Assembly (NCBI GenBank): GCA_937925605.1
Contig: CALALV010000087.1
Span: 1 to 7,185, forward strand
DNA: 7,185 nucleotides
From: an uncultured Woeseia sp.
Lineage (GTDB): Bacteria > Pseudomonadota > Gammaproteobacteria > Steroidobacterales > Woeseiaceae
Reading direction: 5' to 3'
A program made the translations under genes and the position numbers. A model generated the notes under the pieces. That model searched no databases, was not told where the DNA came from, and was given only the letters and a program-made list of their open reading frames with translations. Shown piece by piece: positions 4,770 through 7,185 of this stretch; position 1 is the first letter of the stretch, and each line of letters starts with the position of its first letter.

Positions 4770-5251
4770 TGCAAGACCCCAACGGCAGCGAGACACGCGC
4801 CACGGTCCGCAGCGGCCCGCTGCCCCCGGTCTGGTTCCTGCTCGCGCTGGTCGGGCAGGCTGCACTGCAGCACTGGCTGCCGCTCGCGACCGTGCTGCCG
4901 GCGCCCTGGCATCTCGCGGGCCTGCTGCCGCTCGTCGCCGGCTTGGGTATCGCGGCGGTCGCGGCCCGCGCTTTCGCCCGTGCCGGCACCGCGATCCGGC
5001 CGTTCCGGCCGATGAGCGCGCTGGTCGAGACCGGGCTGTACCGCGTCACCCGCAACCCGATGTACCTCGGCATGCTGCTGGTGCTCGCCGGCTCGGCGAT
5101 GCTGACCGGCAGCCTGTCGCCATTCCTCGTGCTGCCGGTGTTCTTCGTGATCATTCGCCAGCGTTTCGTGCTGCGCGAGGAGGCGCTGCTGGAGGCGCAG
5201 TTCGGCGCGCAGTACCGCGCGTTCCGCGAGCGCGTGCCGCGCTGGCTGTGA
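4769..5251 (+). CDS. Isoprenylcysteine carboxyl methyltransferase (ICMT)/PEMT-like integral membrane methyltransferase
   Basis: A 160-residue protein with membrane segments near residues 20-38, 48-68, 98-113 and 116-132. The hallmark ETGLYRVTRNPMYLGMLL (residues 87-104) is the conserved segment of the ICMT/phospholipid methyltransferase superfamily; the C-terminal REEALLEAQFGAQYRAFRER plus VPRWL (136-160) is its second, with the paired Glu expected near the SAM site. Bacterial members methylate small molecules, lipids or unknown substrates using S-adenosylmethionine in the inner membrane; bacteria lack prenylated CaaX proteins, so the eukaryotic substrate does not apply. ATG 4769 gives a tidy N-terminus; TTG 4724 and GTG 4766 in the same frame are alternatives, and none has a strong ribosome binding site of its own, which favours coupling to the mini-ORF through TGATG. 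The true substrate is unknown. Confidence 0.9.
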   Translation: MQDPNGSETRATVRSGPLPPVWFLLALVGQAALQHWLPLATVLPAPWHLAGLLPLVAGLGIAAVAARAFARAGTAIRPFRPMSALVETGLYRVTRNPMYLGMLLVLAGSAMLTGSLSPFLVLPVFFVIIRQRFVLREEALLEAQFGAQYRAFRERVPRWL

Positions 5252-5263
5252 GTCTCCGCGCAT

Positions 5264-5292
5264 TTGCCGGTCCCTGCGCCTTCGCCTAGGAT
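5264..5292 (+). promoter_or_regulatory. Probable sigma70-type promoter for the exporter gene
   Basis: TTGCCG (5264-5269) and TAGGAT (5287-5292) are spaced exactly 17 bases apart, each agreeing with the consensus at 4 of 6 positions including the most important ones (TTG; TA...AT). They lie just after the methyltransferase stop, in the only real gap of this half of the window. Transcription would start near 5299, leaving a leader of nearly 40 bases before the exporter. Confidence 0.5.
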
Positions 5293-5336
5293 GACCCGCT
5301 CTGCCGGGGGGCGAAAATCATGCGGGGCAGGTGGGT

Positions 5337-5966
5337 GTGATCCCGTTAGACGTACTGTCGGTGTTCTTCCTGGCGAGCGCGCTGCTGGCGCTCGCGCCGG
5401 GACCGGACAACATCTTCGTGCTGACGCAGTCCGCGCTGTCCGGGCCGCGCGCCGGCCTCGTCGTGACCTTCGGCCTGTGCACCGGCCTGGTCGTGCACAC
5501 GACGGCCGTCGCGCTCGGCGTCGCCGTGATCTTCCAGACCTCGGCACTCGCGTTCACGCTGCTGAAAGTCGCGGGTGCCGGCTACCTGCTGTACCTCGCC
5601 TGGGGTGCGTTCCGCGCCGGGGCCAGCCGCCTGCCGGCCGGCGAAGTGCCGCGCCTGTCGCCCGGGCGCCTGTACCGTCGCGGCATCGTCATGAACGTGA
5701 CGAACCCGAAGGTATCGATCTTCTTCCTGGCCTTCCTGCCGCAGTTCGCGGACCCGGCCCGCGGGCCGCTCGTGCTGCAGATCCTGCTGCTCGGCGCCGC
5801 CTTCGCGGTCGCCACCGTGCTCGTCTTCGGCGGCGTCGCGCTGTTCGCCGGCGCGCTCGGCCAGTGGCTCGCGCGCTCCGCGGGCGCGCAGCGGGTCATG
5901 AACCGCGTCGCCGGCACCGTGTTCGCCGCGCTCGCGGTGAAGCTGCTGGTCACGGAGCGCGCCTGA
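5337..5966 (+). CDS. LysE/RhtB family amino-acid exporter
   Basis: A 209-residue inner-membrane protein of the LysE/RhtB (threonine/homoserine lactone efflux) family, with the expected length and about six helices. The first helix ends in the family signature LALAPGPDNIFVLTQSALSG (residues 17-36). It is followed by RAGLVVTFGLCTGLVVHT (38-55), the LLKVAGAGYLLYLAWGAFRA helix (75-94) and the second signature RRGIVMNVTNPKVSIFFLAF (114-133) with PQF after it. Members export amino acids or related metabolites using the proton gradient; the substrate cannot be assigned. I chose GTG 5337 because family members commonly begin MIPLD and GGGG at 5324-5327 lies 9 bases upstream; GTG 5331 in the same frame is the alternative. 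A promoter-like pair is just upstream. The DUF3052 gene begins 2 bases after its stop, so they share a transcript. Confidence 0.93.
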   Translation: MIPLDVLSVFFLASALLALAPGPDNIFVLTQSALSGPRAGLVVTFGLCTGLVVHTTAVALGVAVIFQTSALAFTLLKVAGAGYLLYLAWGAFRAGASRLPAGEVPRLSPGRLYRRGIVMNVTNPKVSIFFLAFLPQFADPARGPLVLQILLLGAAFAVATVLVFGGVALFAGALGQWLARSAGAQRVMNRVAGTVFAALAVKLLVTERA

Positions 5967-5968
5967 GC

Positions 5969-6385
5969 ATGGCCGGCTACTCGGGGACGCCGCTCGCGAA
6001 GAAGCTCGGCATCAAGGCGGGCTCTCGCGTGCGCCCGGGCGGCGCCCCGGCGAACTACGCCGAGTTGCTGGCGCCGCTGCCCGACGACGTCGTGCTGTCG
6101 CCGCGGCTGCGCCGCGACGTCGACGTCTGCCACCTGTTCACGAAGAGCGCGCGCGAACTCGAACGCGCGCTGCCGAGGCTGCTCGAACGCATCCACCCGG
6201 ACGGCGCGATCTGGGTGTCGTGGCCGAAGCGTGCCTCCGGCGTCGCGACCGACGTTACCGAGGACACGGTCCGGCGGCTCGCGCTGCCGCTCGGCCTCGT
6301 GGACATCAAGGTCTGCGCCGTCGACGAAACCTGGTCCGGCCTGAAGCTGGTGATCCGCCGCGAACTCAGGGACCGGCGGCGATGA
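5969..6385 (+). CDS. DUF3052 family protein
   Basis: A 138-residue soluble protein that matches DUF3052 along its whole length. It begins MAGYSGTPLAKKLGIKAGSR (residues 1-20), then a GGAPANYAELLAPLP segment, VDVCHLFTKSARELERALPRLLERI (51-75), PDGAIWVSWPKRASGVATDV (78-97) and VDIKVCAVDETWSGLKLVIR (111-130). The fold looks like a degenerate Rossmann or methyltransferase-like layout with the WVSWPK strand central; no catalytic activity is established to my knowledge. ATG 5969 lies 2 bases after the exporter stop; GGAG at 5954-5957 is 11 bases upstream. Its TGA overlaps the acetyltransferase ATG as ATGA. Single-domain DUF3052 proteins are common in high-GC bacteria and often sit beside unrelated small enzymes. 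Confidence 0.92.
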   Translation: MAGYSGTPLAKKLGIKAGSRVRPGGAPANYAELLAPLPDDVVLSPRLRRDVDVCHLFTKSARELERALPRLLERIHPDGAIWVSWPKRASGVATDVTEDTVRRLALPLGLVDIKVCAVDETWSGLKLVIRRELRDRRR

Positions 6386-6876
6386 ACGACGGGCGCAGGG
6401 CGGTGACGATCCGCGCGGCGACCGCCGCCGACGGCGCGGCGATGCTCGAGCTGCTGCCGCGGCTGGCCGACTTCGAGATCCCGGCGCACCGCGAGCCGCG
6501 GCACCTGTACCAGGACGACGAGGCACTGCTCCGGCGCTGGCTCGGCGGCCGGGCGCCCGAGTGCCGCGTGCTGGTGGCGGTCGACGGCGACGCGCTGCTC
6601 GGCCTGACGCTGACGACGCTGCAGCCGGAACCCCTGAGTCACCGGCCCGGCGCGCACCTCGAAGTCATCGCGGTCGCAGCGGGTGCCGAGGGCCGCGGGG
6701 TCGGTCGCGCGCTGATGGACGCGGCCGAGTCGCAGGCGCTGGAAGAGGGCGCGGAATTCATGACGTTGCACGTGTTGTCCGCGAACACGCGCGCTCGAGC
6801 GCTGTACGAGCGCTGCGGGTACTCCGGGGAGCTGTTGCGCTACATCAAGCCACTTGGCGGAACGGAGAAACAATGA
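6382..6876 (+). CDS. GNAT family N-acetyltransferase
   Basis: A 164-residue GCN5-related acetyltransferase. VTIRAATAADGAAMLELLPR (residues 8-27) is the usual N-terminal strand and helix. LVAVDGDALLGLTLTTL (64-80) is the antiparallel pair. LEVIAVAAGAEGRGVGRALM (93-112) is motif A, with the acetyl-CoA pyrophosphate loop R105-G-V-G108 in place of the common Q/RxxGxG/A. FMTLHVLSANTRARALYERC followed by GYSGELLRYIKPL is motif B with the typical aromatic (Tyr) of the ALYERCGY helix. The acceptor substrate is unknown: GNATs act on amines of antibiotics, amino acids or protein termini. The start overlaps the DUF3052 stop as ATGA, and the stop overlaps the SDR start in the same way, so the three are translated together. 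Confidence 0.92.
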   Translation: MNDGRRAVTIRAATAADGAAMLELLPRLADFEIPAHREPRHLYQDDEALLRRWLGGRAPECRVLVAVDGDALLGLTLTTLQPEPLSHRPGAHLEVIAVAAGAEGRGVGRALMDAAESQALEEGAEFMTLHVLSANTRARALYERCGYSGELLRYIKPLGGTEKQ

Positions 6877-7185
6877 CGGACTTCGACGGCCAGCGCGTAC
6901 TCGTGACCGGTGGCTCGCGCGGCATTGGCCGCGCCGTCGCGATCGCGTTCGCGGCGCGCGGTGCGCGCGTCGCGGTGCACTACCGGGCCGGCGCGGACGC
7001 GGCCGCGGAAACGCTGGCCGCGCTCGCAGGCGACGGCCATGCGCTGGTGCGTGCGGACCTCGGCACGGGCGACGGCGCCCGCGCGGCGGTCGACGGGGCC
7101 GTCGCGGCGCTCGGCGGGCTCGACGTCGTCGTCAATAACGCGGGCATCTTCGAGCACAACCCGCCGGACACGACCGACTTCGACG
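6873..7185 (+). CDS. Short-chain dehydrogenase/reductase (SDR), 3' end outside the window
   Basis: The first 104 residues of a classical SDR. VLVTGGSRGIGRAVAIAFAA (residues 9-28) holds the TGxxxGxG cofactor loop (Thr12 to Gly19). VAVHYRAGA (33-41), with Arg38 after the second strand, favours NADP(H). RADLGTG (60-66) contains the Asp that contacts adenine. LDVVVNNAGIFEHNP (83-97) contains the NNAG motif, including the first catalytic-tetrad Asn. The Ser-Tyr-Lys part is beyond the window edge, so activity and substrate cannot be checked. The overall wording is FabG-like. GGAG at 6864-6867 stands 5 bases before the ATG at 6873, which overlaps the acetyltransferase stop. It is the last visible member of the exporter-DUF3052-GNAT-SDR run. 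Confidence 0.93.
   Translation, partial: MTDFDGQRVLVTGGSRGIGRAVAIAFAARGARVAVHYRAGADAAAETLAALAGDGHALVRADLGTGDGARAAVDGAVAALGGLDVVVNNAGIFEHNPPDTTDFD

Noticed and set aside
4031..5263. Long minus-strand open frame (410 codons) opposite the nucleotidase and methyltransferase genes
   Set aside because: The plus strand here encodes an HD protein and a methyltransferase with full motifs; the minus frame is their shadow.
5320..5340. Six-codon leader (MRGRWV) ending over the exporter start
   Set aside because: It has no good ribosome binding site and no regulatory codon run; such tiny frames are common by chance.
1..7185. tRNA, rRNA, CRISPR arrays, toxin-antitoxin pairs and intrinsic terminators
   Set aside because: I looked on both strands and saw no cloverleaf or rRNA wording, no spaced direct repeats apart from the IS end, and no GC hairpin followed by a T run.

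Overview
The window is very GC-rich, compact bacterial DNA. Every gene I can support lies on the + strand, with strong G/C preference at third codon positions and frequent ATGA-type start/stop overlaps. The protein families (VOC, DUF1330, LysE/RhtB exporter, isoprenylcysteine-methyltransferase-like enzyme, DUF3052) and the end of an IS21-type insertion sequence fit a high-GC pseudomonadote, perhaps a gammaproteobacterium. That placement is inference: there is no rRNA or marker gene here.

Left edge (1-380): the window opens inside the terminal repeats of an IS21-like element. Its outer tip, ending in CA, falls at about position 54. Immediately after it lies the 3' part of a VOC (glyoxalase/bleomycin-resistance fold) gene whose 5' half is missing, so the element appears to have cut this gene.

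380-1587: a multi-pass membrane protein of unknown function is followed by a short orphan coding-like tail (1012-1110) and a DUF1330 protein with its own ribosome binding site.

1749-4053: a run of six small genes of mostly unknown function, five of them clearly membrane proteins. They are a DUF6174-like anchored protein, a two-helix protein, a five-helix protein, a small two-helix protein that may start at CTG, a membrane-anchored zinc ribbon, and an 88-residue tail-anchored protein built around a ribosomal L7/L12 C-terminal-like helix motif. The first three overlap and are probably co-translated.

4058-5251: an HD-domain 5'-deoxynucleotidase (YfbR/HDDC2 type) with all expected metal and catalytic residues, a possible 44-residue bridging ORF, and an integral-membrane methyltransferase of the ICMT/PEMT superfamily.

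5264-7185: a sigma70-like promoter precedes a LysE/RhtB amino-acid exporter. DUF3052, GNAT acetyltransferase and SDR genes follow with 2-bp spacing or ATGA overlaps; the SDR gene runs off the right edge.

No tRNA, rRNA, CRISPR array, toxin-antitoxin pair or recognisable defence system was seen. I did not find a convincing new multi-gene system. The points most worth following are the IS-interrupted VOC gene, the coupled block of small membrane proteins, the tail-anchored L7/L12-like protein and the bridging mini-ORF.
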